Positions 16,979 to 25,204 of a stretch of DNA of 48,990 bases are shown here, piece by piece; within the stretch, counting starts at the first letter, position 1; the number at the start of each line of letters is the position of its first letter. The translations under genes and the position numbers were made by a program. This DNA is from Pseudomonadota bacterium (GTDB lineage Bacteria; Pseudomonadota; Gammaproteobacteria; Pseudomonadales; Pseudohongiellaceae), in contig JAQBSZ010000029.1 of assembly GCA_027623555.1 (NCBI GenBank), forward strand, positions 1 through 48,990, in the 5' to 3' direction. The notes beneath the pieces were generated by a model. The model did not search any database and was not told where the DNA came from. It was given only the letters and a program-made list of their open reading frames with translations.

Positions 16979-19015
16979 ATGAAATACCTTACCCTGGCCT
17001 TGCTGGTGCTCGGTGTTGCTGCCTGCTCCCCGGATTCGACAAACCAGGTAGCCACTGGAAATACCGATTGGGATACCTATCTCGGCGACTCAGCACGCAC
17101 CCATTATTCCGAACTCACCCAGATTACCCGGGACAATGTCAGTCAGCTGGAGCTGGCCTGGTCCTATGACTCGGGCGAGTTACGCGAAGGCGACTCCACC
17201 ATGTACACCAGCCCGCTGATTATAGACGGTGTCCTGTACGGACTGTCGCCGAAGTTAGTAGCGTTCGCTCTGAATGCGGCAACTGGAGAAGAGCTCTGGC
17301 GCTTTGATCCCGAAGGCGCCGGCGCCGCACAGCGTGGATTAATGTGGTGGGAAAATGGTGCGGACAGGCGCCTGATTTACGCCGCGGGTCGGGAGTTGAT
17401 TGCACTCGATGCTGACACCGGTCAACCAGTAAGCAGCTTCGGCAACGATGGAAGCATTGACTTACGACCGTCCGACGCAGCCGGGCCGTTCTTTTCCAGT
17501 GTGCCGGGCATTGTCTTCCAGGACATGCTGGTGATGGGATTCTCCACCAGTGAGAGCGCCAACTCACATGCTGGCATGATACGCGCATTCAGCGTCATTG
17601 ATGGTAGCGAACTGTGGCGTTTCAATAGCCTGCCCCTCACCGGTGGCCTGGGAGCGGAAACCTGGGAAGAAGGCTCACTCACTCTGGCCGGTGGCGCTAA
17701 CAACTGGACAGGTATGACGCTGGATGAAGCGCGCGGGCTGTTGTTTATCCCCACAGGTTCGGCCACTCCGGATTTTTACGGCGCATCGCGCACCGGCGAC
17801 AACCTGTTCGCTAATAGCCTGATTGCGCTGGATGTGTATACCGGTGACTATCGCTGGCATTATCAAACCATTCGGCACGATCTATGGGATCGGGACCTGC
17901 CCTCTCCACCTACGCTGGTGCAACTGGAACGCAACGGTGTACTGATCGATGGCGTTGCCGTAACTACCAAATCCGGTCATCTGTTTCTGTTTAATCGCGA
18001 CACCGGCGAGTCCCTCTACGAAATCTACGAGGTGGATGCCCTGCCCAGTGAACTTCCGGGTGAGAATGCCGCTCCTGTGCAGCCGGTTTCTTCGGTGGCG
18101 TTCACCCGTCAGGAATTCGAGATGACGACGCGCAACCAGGAGGCTATCGATTTTGTAACACAGATTGTCGGGCCACTGGACCAGCGACTCTGGGCACCAC
18201 CAACAACCGCTGGAATACTGTTCTACCCTTCCTACGATGGCGGTGCCGAATGGGGCGGGTCGGCTTATGATCCGCATGGTCACAAGTTGATTCTGAATGC
18301 CCAGGAGATCGGTGGAATCATCCGGCTCTACGAGATTCCGGTGGGCTTCAGCAATCGCCGAGTCTATGCCGAGAATTGCAGCGCCTGCCACGGCGAAGAC
18401 CGCAATGGCACCGATATCGGCCCCAGCCTGGTGGATATAGCCGAGCGCATGACGGCGGCGGACATGCGGGACCTAATCCTGCAAGGCCGGGGCCGCATGC
18501 CGGCCTTCGACAGCCTGAGTCAGATGGAACGCATCGCCATCAATACCTATGTACGCAATCCTGATCAGGAAAGGGTTAACGAGCCAAGCACGGAAGTCGA
18601 CTATGCCTTCGCCGGTTATCTGCGGGTGAGGGATCACGAGGGCTTACCGGGAAATACTCCGCCCTGGGGAACCCTGAATTCGATTGACCTGGCCAGCGGA
18701 GAGATCGACTGGCAGGTCAATTTCGGCAATTATCCCAGCCATCCCGATTTAAACTACGGTGCCGAGAGTTACGGCGGGCCGGTGGTGACTGCATCGGGCC
18801 TGATCTTCATCGGCGCGACACCGGATCGGAAATTTCGGGTGTTCGATACCCGGGATGGCTCGTTACTGTGGGAAACCGATCTACCGGCGGCAGGCTTTGC
18901 TACACCGGCCATGTACAGTGTCAATGGCCAACAGTTTGTGGTGATTGCCGCCGGTGGTGGCCGCATGGGCCCACCTTCCGGATCAGAATATCTGGCCTTT
19001 AGCCTGCCGAGATAA
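16979..19015 (+). CDS. PQQ-dependent dehydrogenase lipoprotein with inserted cytochrome c domain
   Basis: A 678-residue quinoprotein dehydrogenase, membrane-attached on the periplasmic side by a lipoprotein signal (LLVLGVAAC-S, lipid-modified Cys16). The propeller begins WDTYLGDSARTHYSELTQIT and has the tryptophan-docking repeats NAATGEELWRFDPEG, LDADTGQPVSSF and YTGDYRWHYQTIRHDLWDRD, the last near the catalytic aspartate. A mono-haem domain with C467-S-A-C-H471 and later GRGRMPAF (axial methionine) is inserted before the last blades; GLIFIGATPDRKFRVFDTRDG follows it. This layout matches quinoprotein glucose-dehydrogenase-like enzymes that oxidise sugars or alcohols and pass electrons to the respiratory chain. 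First gene of a four-gene operon. Confidence 0.92.
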   Translation: MKYLTLALLVLGVAACSPDSTNQVATGNTDWDTYLGDSARTHYSELTQITRDNVSQLELAWSYDSGELREGDSTMYTSPLIIDGVLYGLSPKLVAFALNAATGEELWRFDPEGAGAAQRGLMWWENGADRRLIYAAGRELIALDADTGQPVSSFGNDGSIDLRPSDAAGPFFSSVPGIVFQDMLVMGFSTSESANSHAGMIRAFSVIDGSELWRFNSLPLTGGLGAETWEEGSLTLAGGANNWTGMTLDEARGLLFIPTGSATPDFYGASRTGDNLFANSLIALDVYTGDYRWHYQTIRHDLWDRDLPSPPTLVQLERNGVLIDGVAVTTKSGHLFLFNRDTGESLYEIYEVDALPSELPGENAAPVQPVSSVAFTRQEFEMTTRNQEAIDFVTQIVGPLDQRLWAPPTTAGILFYPSYDGGAEWGGSAYDPHGHKLILNAQEIGGIIRLYEIPVGFSNRRVYAENCSACHGEDRNGTDIGPSLVDIAERMTAADMRDLILQGRGRMPAFDSLSQMERIAINTYVRNPDQERVNEPSTEVDYAFAGYLRVRDHEGLPGNTPPWGTLNSIDLASGEIDWQVNFGNYPSHPDLNYGAESYGGPVVTASGLIFIGATPDRKFRVFDTRDGSLLWETDLPAAGFATPAMYSVNGQQFVVIAAGGGRMGPPSGSEYLAFSLPR

Positions 19016-19042
19016 CAACGCTGACAACGAGGAGAAAGATCG

Positions 19043-19672
19043 ATGAGTGACCTGGTTTTTTATACGAACCCCCTGTCCCGCGGCGCTATTGTGCATTGGA
19101 TGCTGGAAGAACTCGGTGAGCCCTATGACACTGTCTGGCTGGAATATGACACTGACATGAAGGCGCCCGAATTTCTGGCAATCAATCCGCTGGGAAAAGT
19201 GCCAACTGTCACCTATAAGGGAGCAGTAGTCACAGAAGGCGCCGCAATCTGTACTTACCTGGCAGCCATATTTCCAGAAAAGAAATTGATTCCGGCACCC
19301 GATGATCCGCGCCTGGCTGATTTCTACCGCTGGATGTTTTTCATGGCCGGCCCTTTCGAAATGGCGTGGACAGTCAAGTCGATGGGTTGGCCAGTGAGTG
19401 CAGAGAATAGCCGCAGCCTGGGTTTCGGTACTATCGATGGTGTGCTAGCCACAGCTTTATCGGCAGTTAGTAAAGGATCCTATATTTGCGCCGAGCAGTT
19501 TACGGCCGCCGATGTCATTGTGGGCAGTTTCCTGGATTTCTCAATACAGTTTGGCATTTTTGAAAACGATACGACGGTGGAAGAATACGTCGCACGCCTG
19601 AAATCTCGCCCTGCCTATAAACGTTCCGACCAAATCTGCAAGGAACGCATTGAGCAGCCCAAGAAGGACTAA
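19043..19672 (+). CDS. Glutathione S-transferase family protein
   Basis: A 209-residue cytosolic GST. The thioredoxin-like half shows LVFYTNPLSRGAIVHWMLEE, INPLGKVPTVTYKGAVVTEG and then AAICTYLAAIFP, the glutathione-binding fold with the cis-proline KVPT and the E-G/S-A-A-I motif. The helical half (about residues 85-205) has FTAADVIVGSFLDF, the conserved N-capping box. The likely catalytic residue is the serine of NPLSRG. ATG 19043 has GAGGAGAAAG upstream, 27 bases after the PQQ gene. Its role next to an oxidase and a cyanophycinase-like hydrolase is unknown; detoxifying an electrophilic product is a guess. Confidence 0.93.
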   Translation: MSDLVFYTNPLSRGAIVHWMLEELGEPYDTVWLEYDTDMKAPEFLAINPLGKVPTVTYKGAVVTEGAAICTYLAAIFPEKKLIPAPDDPRLADFYRWMFFMAGPFEMAWTVKSMGWPVSAENSRSLGFGTIDGVLATALSAVSKGSYICAEQFTAADVIVGSFLDFSIQFGIFENDTTVEEYVARLKSRPAYKRSDQICKERIEQPKKD

Positions 19673-19675
19673 GCT

Positions 19676-20692
19676 ATGCGACGCACAATCTTTTTCCCAC
19701 AATTTGTAGTACTCGCATTCATCGCCACTTTGTTAGCGCCAGTAACTGCCTCTGCGCAACTGGTACCGGTACGCAATGACGTTCCCAAAGTCGGACAACA
19801 GGAAGTGATCATGATGCGGCATGCCTATCTCAATGAGGGCAGCTACGCCTACTGGTATGAACAAAGTGCTCAAAAGGTTTGGCCCTGGTTCGAACGACTG
19901 GGTGCGCGCATCGTAGGCGATTTCGAGATCATCTATCCCGAAGGCGACGACGCGACTCCCGGTCAGGACGAAGCCCTGCGCTTTGCGCGCTATGCTAGCT
20001 ACGAACACTGGCAGGCTACCCGCCCAAACGCAGGCAGCGGTAGTACTGGTGGTTCGTTACGGCTCGCCGGTAATGGCGCGCTGTTCAACGCTAACAACGA
20101 TGGCTTGAGCAGTCGCCGGCAAGTATCCCAGGGATCTCGCGGTGGCTATTTTCTGATGGGCTACATGGCAGAAACAAGACCGATTTATATGCCTGGACTT
20201 GGTGAACAATATGAGTTGACTGAGAGCCGACCTACCGCGGCAGATGCAGCTATCGCCGCGCGCCTCGACCGCGCCCAACCCGGCGATGAAATTCTTACTC
20301 TGGAGTATCTGCGCATTACCAAAGGTACATTCGAGGAATACTCCGCCGTCACGCGAAATCGCATCTGGCCCTACCTGGAAAAACTGGGTGGTCGCGCGGT
20401 AGGACAATGGCGTGTCGTGTACTTACCTAACAGCCAGGCTGTGGAAAATGAAGATTACGACGAAGTCTATAATCTGACTCGTTATGCCAGTTATGATCAC
20501 TACAGGGCGCTGCGAGACAACGCAGTAAGCATGGGAGGCAATGGCCCTGACTACGAAGATGTGCTTGAGGCGGCACAACAACTGCAAGCTATGACCCGGA
20601 GCAGGTCGACGGAATTCCTGCGCGGGTCTCCTTTTGGCAGTCCACCAGTCTACACACCTGCCATGCGTGAAACTTATCGACTAATCGACTAG
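19676..20692 (+). CDS. Secreted protein with two NIPSNAP-like repeats
   Basis: A 338-residue exported protein (signal peptide ending VTASA-Q). It contains two copies of a dimeric alpha-beta-barrel unit: YWYEQSAQKVWPWFERLGAR then FEIIYPEG (about residues 57-85) and EYSAVTRNRIWPYLEKLGGR then WRVVYLP (about 222-250). Each is followed by (A/T)RYASY(E/D)H(W/Y)xAxRxNA. The pattern resembles NIPSNAP-type domains, and the window has a single-domain member at 31452-31877. Function is unknown. Starts three bases after the GST stop, with AAGGA inside the GST end, so it is strongly coupled. The two halves clearly arose by internal duplication. Confidence 0.7.
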   Translation: MRRTIFFPQFVVLAFIATLLAPVTASAQLVPVRNDVPKVGQQEVIMMRHAYLNEGSYAYWYEQSAQKVWPWFERLGARIVGDFEIIYPEGDDATPGQDEALRFARYASYEHWQATRPNAGSGSTGGSLRLAGNGALFNANNDGLSSRRQVSQGSRGGYFLMGYMAETRPIYMPGLGEQYELTESRPTAADAAIAARLDRAQPGDEILTLEYLRITKGTFEEYSAVTRNRIWPYLEKLGGRAVGQWRVVYLPNSQAVENEDYDEVYNLTRYASYDHYRALRDNAVSMGGNGPDYEDVLEAAQQLQAMTRSRSTEFLRGSPFGSPPVYTPAMRETYRLID

Positions 20693-20702
20693 GAAAGTAA
20701 CG

Positions 20703-21569
20703 ATGCGACGACAAATCAAAATACTGCTGATGGTGTCTATGTTCAGCGGCCAGCTTCTGGCCCAAACAACTGGACCCGAGAAAGGATCCTTAGTAATCGT
20801 GGGTGGTGGCATGCAGGATAATACAATTCTGCAGCGCTTCGCCGCACTCGCCGGAGGATTTGATCAGTCAATCGTGGTGATTCCAACCGCCAGCGGCGAA
20901 GCGGACTACGATGAATTCTGGCCCGGTATGAATCAGTTCCAACAGGCGGGTCTGACGAACCTCACGCTATTACACACCTATGATCCGACAGTCGCCGACA
21001 CTCAGGAGTTCGCATTGACCATACGCATGGCGAAAGGCGTCTGGTTCACCGGTGGTCGACAGTGGCGGCTGGCGGATGCTTACCTTAATACCGAAGTACA
21101 CGAGGCGCTGCTTGAGTTGCTTGCGCGTGGCGGCGTCATCGGCGGGTCTTCGGCCGGAGCGACGATACTGGGTTCTTATCTGGCGCGCGGCGATACCAAC
21201 AGCAACACGGTGATGATGGGCGATCATGAGGAAGGCTTTGGCTTCATGAAGAATGTGGCTATCGATCAGCACATGCTCAGACGTAATCGCCAGTTCGACC
21301 TGATCGAAGTCATCACTGCCAAACCAGAATTGCTGGGCATTGGACTTGATGAAGACACGGCGATCGTCGTACGCGGCAATCGCTTCGAAGTCATCGGCCA
21401 GAGCTACATCGCCATCTTCGACCACAATCGCATGCTCGATTCAGGCGGGCAATTTTATTTTCTGGAACCCGGTGACCAGTTTGAACTGATTCAGAGGCAG
21501 GCCTACCGACCCCAACGCGTGTTACAGCCGCTGGAACGCGTGGTCGATGGCGCCTGGGATTCCCGATAG
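20703..21569 (+). CDS. Cyanophycinase-like peptidase (S51 family), secreted
   Basis: A 288-residue protein with a signal peptide (MRRQIKILLMVSMFSGQLLA-Q). The mature part matches cyanophycinase-type S51 peptidases: GSLVIVGGGMQD, IVVIPTASGE, the loop VWFTGGRQWRLADAY, the nucleophile G-G-S-S150-A-G-A in GGVIGGSSAGATILGSYLARG, and DQHMLRRNRQFDLIE carrying the catalytic histidine region. Classical cyanophycinase cleaves beta-Asp-Arg bonds of cyanophycin; exported members may work on environmental dipeptides or other isoaspartyl links. It is the last gene of the operon, ten bases after its neighbour, with AGGAAAG upstream. A decayed copy of its 3' end lies at 27766-27855. Confidence 0.88.
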   Translation: MRRQIKILLMVSMFSGQLLAQTTGPEKGSLVIVGGGMQDNTILQRFAALAGGFDQSIVVIPTASGEADYDEFWPGMNQFQQAGLTNLTLLHTYDPTVADTQEFALTIRMAKGVWFTGGRQWRLADAYLNTEVHEALLELLARGGVIGGSSAGATILGSYLARGDTNSNTVMMGDHEEGFGFMKNVAIDQHMLRRNRQFDLIEVITAKPELLGIGLDEDTAIVVRGNRFEVIGQSYIAIFDHNRMLDSGGQFYFLEPGDQFELIQRQAYRPQRVLQPLERVVDGAWDSR

Positions 21570-21596
21570 GTCTTAGGAATATTGGGGTCGAATTTT

Positions 21597-21698
21597 GGGG
21601 TCAGGTCTCCAATTGCACGCATCGCGTAGCAGTCTGTGTAAGTGGAGAGCTGGCCGCTTGTACACCCGAACCAGTCTGTACAAATGGAGACTTGACCC
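21597..21698. repeat. GGGGTCAGG-type palindromic element, copy A
   Basis: The copy begins GGGGTCAGGTCTCCA (21597) and ends TGGAGACTTGACCC (21698), giving inverted ends of about 14 bases. The core AATTGCACGCATCGC then TAGCAGTCTGTG is shared with copies B (25372) and C (27684). This copy is longer because a second AGTCTGTxxAAxTGGAGA unit follows the first. It sits between convergent genes, 28 bases after the cyanophycinase stop. Confidence 0.85.
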
Positions 21699-21708
21699 GG
21701 TATACCTT

Positions 21709-22431
21709 TCAGGCCGGCAACGGAGGCATTCGCGGCCCCGGCGTGGCGAACGTCATCTCGGTAATTGCCTTAATGCTTCGATTGCCATAGCGAAATGGAA
21801 TAATCAATCGCAGTGGCGCACCATGTTGTGGCGGAATCGGTTCGTCATTCATCAGCCAAACCAACATGACCTGCGGATGTCTCAGAGTCTCTAGCGATTC
21901 GTCCATATAGAATTGATCGGAAGCCACGAAGCGACAATAATGGGCTTCTGGAATCAGGCCGAGCATGTCGGCAAAGTCGCTGAAACGGACGCCGGTCCAC
22001 TTGACGATTCCGCGCGGATTGGGCGCGCCGCATTGCAGCAAAAAAGTATGAGATCTGATGGGCAGCTGTTCCAGGTCTGAATAGCGCAAGGTGCCGGTCA
22101 AATTCGCTAACCCACGGGTGTCGACCCTGATCTCCATGCGGCGATAATCGTACTCGATCTCCGGCGTCTGGCGACCTTGGGAGCGCCACATCAATGGCTC
22201 ACTAATGGGCCCGGCAGCACTTTCCGGGTGTTCGGGAGCTGAGCCATCTGGATTCAGTGGTAGCGGCGCGGGAAAGCCAGTACGCAGAGGACGTTCCACC
22301 AGATTTACTGGCCAGTCTTCCTGCTCGGCGGCATAGACAATCTTGTCACTGAAGTGCTTTAACACCCCGAGAGACAATCCGGCCAGGGTAGTACCGGAAA
22401 TGGAGAGCGCTTTGCGTCGTGAGATTTTCAT
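21709..22431 (-). CDS. Tat-exported molybdopterin-dependent oxidoreductase (sulfite oxidase fold)
   Basis: A 240-residue protein of the oxidoreductase molybdopterin-binding family. The N-terminus MKISRRKALSISGTTLAGLS is a twin-arginine export signal, in keeping with a cofactor loaded in the cytoplasm. The Mo-binding core has SHTFLLQC134GAPNPRG, with the cysteine in the expected ligand position, then WTGVRFSDFADMLGL and, near the end, PPQHGAPLRLIIPFRYGNRS, closely matching the sulfite oxidase/YedY (MsrP) fold. Much shorter than sulfite oxidases and without a dimerisation domain, so it is MsrP-like in size. No MsrQ-type haem membrane partner is adjacent. Substrate unknown. Confidence 0.88.
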   Translation of the reverse strand: MKISRRKALSISGTTLAGLSLGVLKHFSDKIVYAAEQEDWPVNLVERPLRTGFPAPLPLNPDGSAPEHPESAAGPISEPLMWRSQGRQTPEIEYDYRRMEIRVDTRGLANLTGTLRYSDLEQLPIRSHTFLLQCGAPNPRGIVKWTGVRFSDFADMLGLIPEAHYCRFVASDQFYMDESLETLRHPQVMLVWLMNDEPIPPQHGAPLRLIIPFRYGNRSIKAITEMTFATPGPRMPPLPA

Positions 22432-22626
22432 CGCTACACCTCTAGTTATGCGTGTTTCGAGTAAATGATACTAAAGTCTTTTGCCTGAATGTCCACCGTT
22501 ATTGAATAGCCATTCCTGCACCTGGTGTGAGGTTATTCCGCAGAGCCCTGATTGCGTGGGATACAATTTAAGGTACACTGGCTGGGATACACAATAATAT
22601 TACTGCTTGATCTTGAGGAGCAAAAC

Positions 22627-23001
22627 ATGAAATTCGAACTAACAAAAAAATTACTGGTGATTGCCTTGGCAGGTCTGTTTTCCCAATTCTCGTTGGCCCA
22701 GGATGACAGCGACCTGAAAACCATTGCTGGCATAGTGGCTGGCATGAACCACTTCCCATCCGATGCTGACAAGGCTACCTTAATGGGCATAGCTGAAAAC
22801 AGTGAGCGTAGAGGCATCCAGCTTATCGCCACTGCTGTCAGCAACATCGCACATGCGGCGAACGCTGAGGGTAAAGAAGCGATGAGTCAAGTAATCGCGG
22901 CCGCACAAGCCCCGGCAAACGTCAAGGCATTGGCAGAAGTAGTTCTCGGCTTTAATCACATGGCCAGTGATGACGCCAAGGCCGTACTGGCTGGCTTGTA
23001 G
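22627..23001 (+). CDS. Small secreted protein, function unknown
   Basis: A 124-residue protein with a signal peptide (MKFELTKKLLVIALAGLFSQFSLA-Q). ATG 22627 is chosen because GAGGAG lies eight bases upstream; the longer frame from 22552 has no such site. The mature part is acidic and helical, with two related segments, IAGIVAGMNHFPSDADKATL and EVVLGFNHMASDDAKAVL, suggesting a duplicated (V/I)xGxNHxxSDxxKAxL helix motif. I do not recognise a family. The gene stands alone, reading away from the molybdopterin gene, and is followed after 19 bases by a strong intrinsic terminator, so it is probably well expressed as a single-gene transcript. Confidence 0.8.
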   Translation: MKFELTKKLLVIALAGLFSQFSLAQDDSDLKTIAGIVAGMNHFPSDADKATLMGIAENSERRGIQLIATAVSNIAHAANAEGKEAMSQVIAAAQAPANVKALAEVVLGFNHMASDDAKAVLAGL

Positions 23002-23020
23002 TAGTGGGGTAGAACTCGCG

Positions 23021-23056
23021 AAAAAAGGCCTCAACCTGCAGGTGGAGGCTTTTTTT
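23021..23056 (+). terminator. Rho-independent terminator of the small secreted protein gene
   Basis: AAAAAAGGCCTCAACC, a TGCA loop, then GGTGGAGGC and seven T residues. The GC stem pairs with one mismatch and is flanked by an A-run and a T-run, so it can act in both directions. Confidence 0.9.
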
Positions 23057-23299
23057 GTGCAAAAGACCACTACTGGCGTCATGGGTTGGAAATTATGTGC
23101 GGTGGTCCTGATTCCCCAGCCTCGTCATGCTTTGCCAGCGATGTAAGGGATTTTCGCCAGGCTTGCTGGGAAAACAAGCAATAAGCAGCTGAAGTAGATT
23201 CCTGTTATTCATCTTCCTATTGAACCTTCTGATGCTTCAAAGCCAATGCACAGGGGGTCAGAACAAATGAAGTGTTCGCAGGCTGGTAGCGATCAAGCG

Positions 23300-23668
23300 A
23301 CGCAGACTCTGAGATATCCCCAGAAAATGCCGAATTAACTCATTGGGTTAGCTTGTTTTGAGCGATTGCTGCAGGCGTGGAACGTGTAGGAACCGTTGAA
23401 TATCAACTACTCGAGCCAGGGGGTGGGGTGTTGTTTGCGAACAACCAGGACTACAGGTCCGTGAGCAAATAATACCCCACCCCCTGGCGGCTGGCCTGGA
23501 CAAGTCGCCTCATCGCCCGCAGTAACGGGGATATTCCCTACTCTCGGGCCCTTGGCCCTGATTGTTCGCAGGAACGCCCCGTTACTGCGTGCTTGCTCCA
23601 GAGTTGAATTCAAGACAAAACAAATCTAACAGTGGTAAAAAAATTTGGGGATATCTCAGACGCAGACT
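23300..23668. mobile_element. MITE-like element with 9-bp target-site duplication
   Basis: The element (23309-23659, 351 bp) has 14-base perfect terminal inverted repeats, CTGAGATATCCCCA and TGGGGATATCTCAG. It is flanked on both sides by the 9-base direct repeat ACGCAGACT (23300-23308 and 23660-23668), the mark of transposition. Inside are two strong hairpins: 15-base perfect arms at 23415-23429/23474-23488, and 13-base arms at 23518-23530/23577-23589. No protein is encoded, so it must depend on a transposase supplied elsewhere. A diverged copy of the core is at 611-907. The rest of the 23057-23299 stretch shows nothing recognisable. Confidence 0.88.
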
Positions 23669-23709
23669 CCATTGCTTTGCCGAAGAGTTAGCCTTTATAA
23701 CAATCAACG

Positions 23710-24717
23710 TCATTGTAGCTGGCGCATCCGCTCCCAGTATTCATCCAGTTTGCCTTCCAGTTCCAGCCCGCGGAAAAACGGATAGGAATCGCAGTCATAT
23801 TCCATGATTGCCGCTTCCGGAGTCCTGCGCCACTGTCTGAATCTGATGATGGGTCTCAGGTAATTTTCCGGGTCATGCAGAGTTAACAGGCTGCGTAGAT
23901 TCTGACCATCGTCACTCAAGGTGATGCGCTCAATGACCCTGGCATTTTCTGACACGGGCTGTCCCGCCTGGTCTACAAAACTCGGTTTCAACAAAGACGT
24001 CTCCACCACCAGGGTACTGCCTTCCCAGTGGCCGATGGAATACCCCATCGCGGAACTGGGAAAGCTCTCGGGAAAGTCCCGGCCGTCCAGAAATATTCGC
24101 CGAACCTCATGATAACTTTCGTAGAGTATGGTCACCTGCTGAACGTTTTGCAGGATCTCCAGCGGATAGGGCCAACCGGAAATCCTCACCAGGGCAGGAG
24201 AAATACAACGCAAGGCAGGGTCATCCAGGAAACTGTAATCCTCGACTCCAGCCTGAGCCGAGGCGGTGTAGTCCAGGTGCACTTTCTCCATGCCAGCGGA
24301 AATGCGTGACCAGATACCGCTTATATCCACGGGCGTTGGAGGCAGCGGGACTTCAGTTAAAATTCGTTCCGCGCGCCAGGTACCGGTGGAGCCGTTATGG
24401 TCAGCCACCAGGGTTCCCGACCAGGAGTCGCCGTTGTCGCGATCAAGAGTGCCAGTGAAATGCCGGTTGAGGAGCCTGCCGCCACCATCGCGGTAATCGG
24501 CATCCATTTCCAGCCGGTTGCCCTCCAGGGTGAATGCGACTGGTCCACCATCGACAAACACCTGGTGTCCGTCGTCGCTTTCTTCGACGGTGAGCACACC
24601 TAAACGTTCCACATCATGAGTGACCGTCAGCTTCCAGTCACCTTGCAACTGGGCCAGACAATTGCTCGCCAGTGAAAGCGAGAGCAGGAAACCGAGAACT
24701 TTCGCTGTAGTCTTCAC
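23710..24717 (-). CDS. Secreted protein paired with DUF6152, function unknown
   Basis: A 335-residue exported protein (signal peptide to about NCLA-Q). Residues about 24-110 form a beta-rich lipocalin-like part (GDWKLTVTHDVERLGVLTVEE, TGTLDRDNGDSWSGTL). The second part begins DISGIWSR and carries RISGWPYPLEILQ, VTILYESYHEVRRIFLDGRD and MGYSIGHWEGSTLVVETS. This P-(W)P-Y-P-(I/L)-E-I and (E/D)-x-R-R-I-(Y/F)-L-D-G-R series is common in uncharacterised secreted proteins of Proteobacteria and Acidobacteria that sit next to DUF6152 genes, as here. The GTG start shares four bases (GTGA) with the stop of that gene, so translation is coupled. Confidence 0.78.
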   Translation of the reverse strand: MKTTAKVLGFLLSLSLASNCLAQLQGDWKLTVTHDVERLGVLTVEESDDGHQVFVDGGPVAFTLEGNRLEMDADYRDGGGRLLNRHFTGTLDRDNGDSWSGTLVADHNGSTGTWRAERILTEVPLPPTPVDISGIWSRISAGMEKVHLDYTASAQAGVEDYSFLDDPALRCISPALVRISGWPYPLEILQNVQQVTILYESYHEVRRIFLDGRDFPESFPSSAMGYSIGHWEGSTLVVETSLLKPSFVDQAGQPVSENARVIERITLSDDGQNLRSLLTLHDPENYLRPIIRFRQWRRTPEAAIMEYDCDSYPFFRGLELEGKLDEYWERMRQLQ

Positions 24718-25109
24718 TGTTGATTAGCTCCTCCACCATCGGGGGTAATGACAGTGCCGTTTTCCATCGTCAGTGTCCTGATCCATATCTTGCGGCTATC
24801 TTCCAGCCCCAGGTTGCCCTCGAGGACAACCCGTTCGCCTACCTTGATCGTGTCCTTGCCCCAGCCAAGACGGAACAGGATGTTAACGCTATGGGTCTGA
24901 GCATCCCATATTTCCTGCTCGCCGTTTTCATTGGTGACGGCAACGAATATACGGGTGTGAGGATTAACGTAGTGCAGCTCAACAACTTTCCCCTCTTTGG
25001 TACCGAACAGTTCATAGGAAAATTCAGCCGCAAAGCTGTGATGGGCCGCAGCAGCGCCTGCAAATGTTATGAGACCGAGCAGTGTCAGGCAATAAATGAG
25101 AATCCTCAT
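24714..25109 (-). CDS. DUF6152 family small secreted protein
   Basis: A 131-residue exported protein (MRILIYCLTLLGLITFAGAAAA-HHS). The mature start HHSFAAEFS and the following V-x-L-H-Y-V-N-P-H-T-R-I stretch are diagnostic of DUF6152, with EIWDAQTHSVNILFRLGWG and VGERVVLEGN later. The histidine-rich mature N-terminus (HH) may bind a metal. ATG 25109 has a strong GGAGGAAATACC site; the 13 codons upstream are unlikely to be translated. First gene of a two-gene operon. The fold is probably a small beta barrel of the OB type; function unknown. Confidence 0.85.
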   Translation of the reverse strand: MRILIYCLTLLGLITFAGAAAAHHSFAAEFSYELFGTKEGKVVELHYVNPHTRIFVAVTNENGEQEIWDAQTHSVNILFRLGWGKDTIKVGERVVLEGNLGLEDSRKIWIRTLTMENGTVITPDGGGANQQ

Positions 25110-25204
25110 GGTATTTCCTCCGACCTCCCCAAAATACAGGAATTTCAATAACCCGGATAATATACAGTTTTTATAAAAGGAGTCAGAGTAATTAGCAAAT
25201 TACC

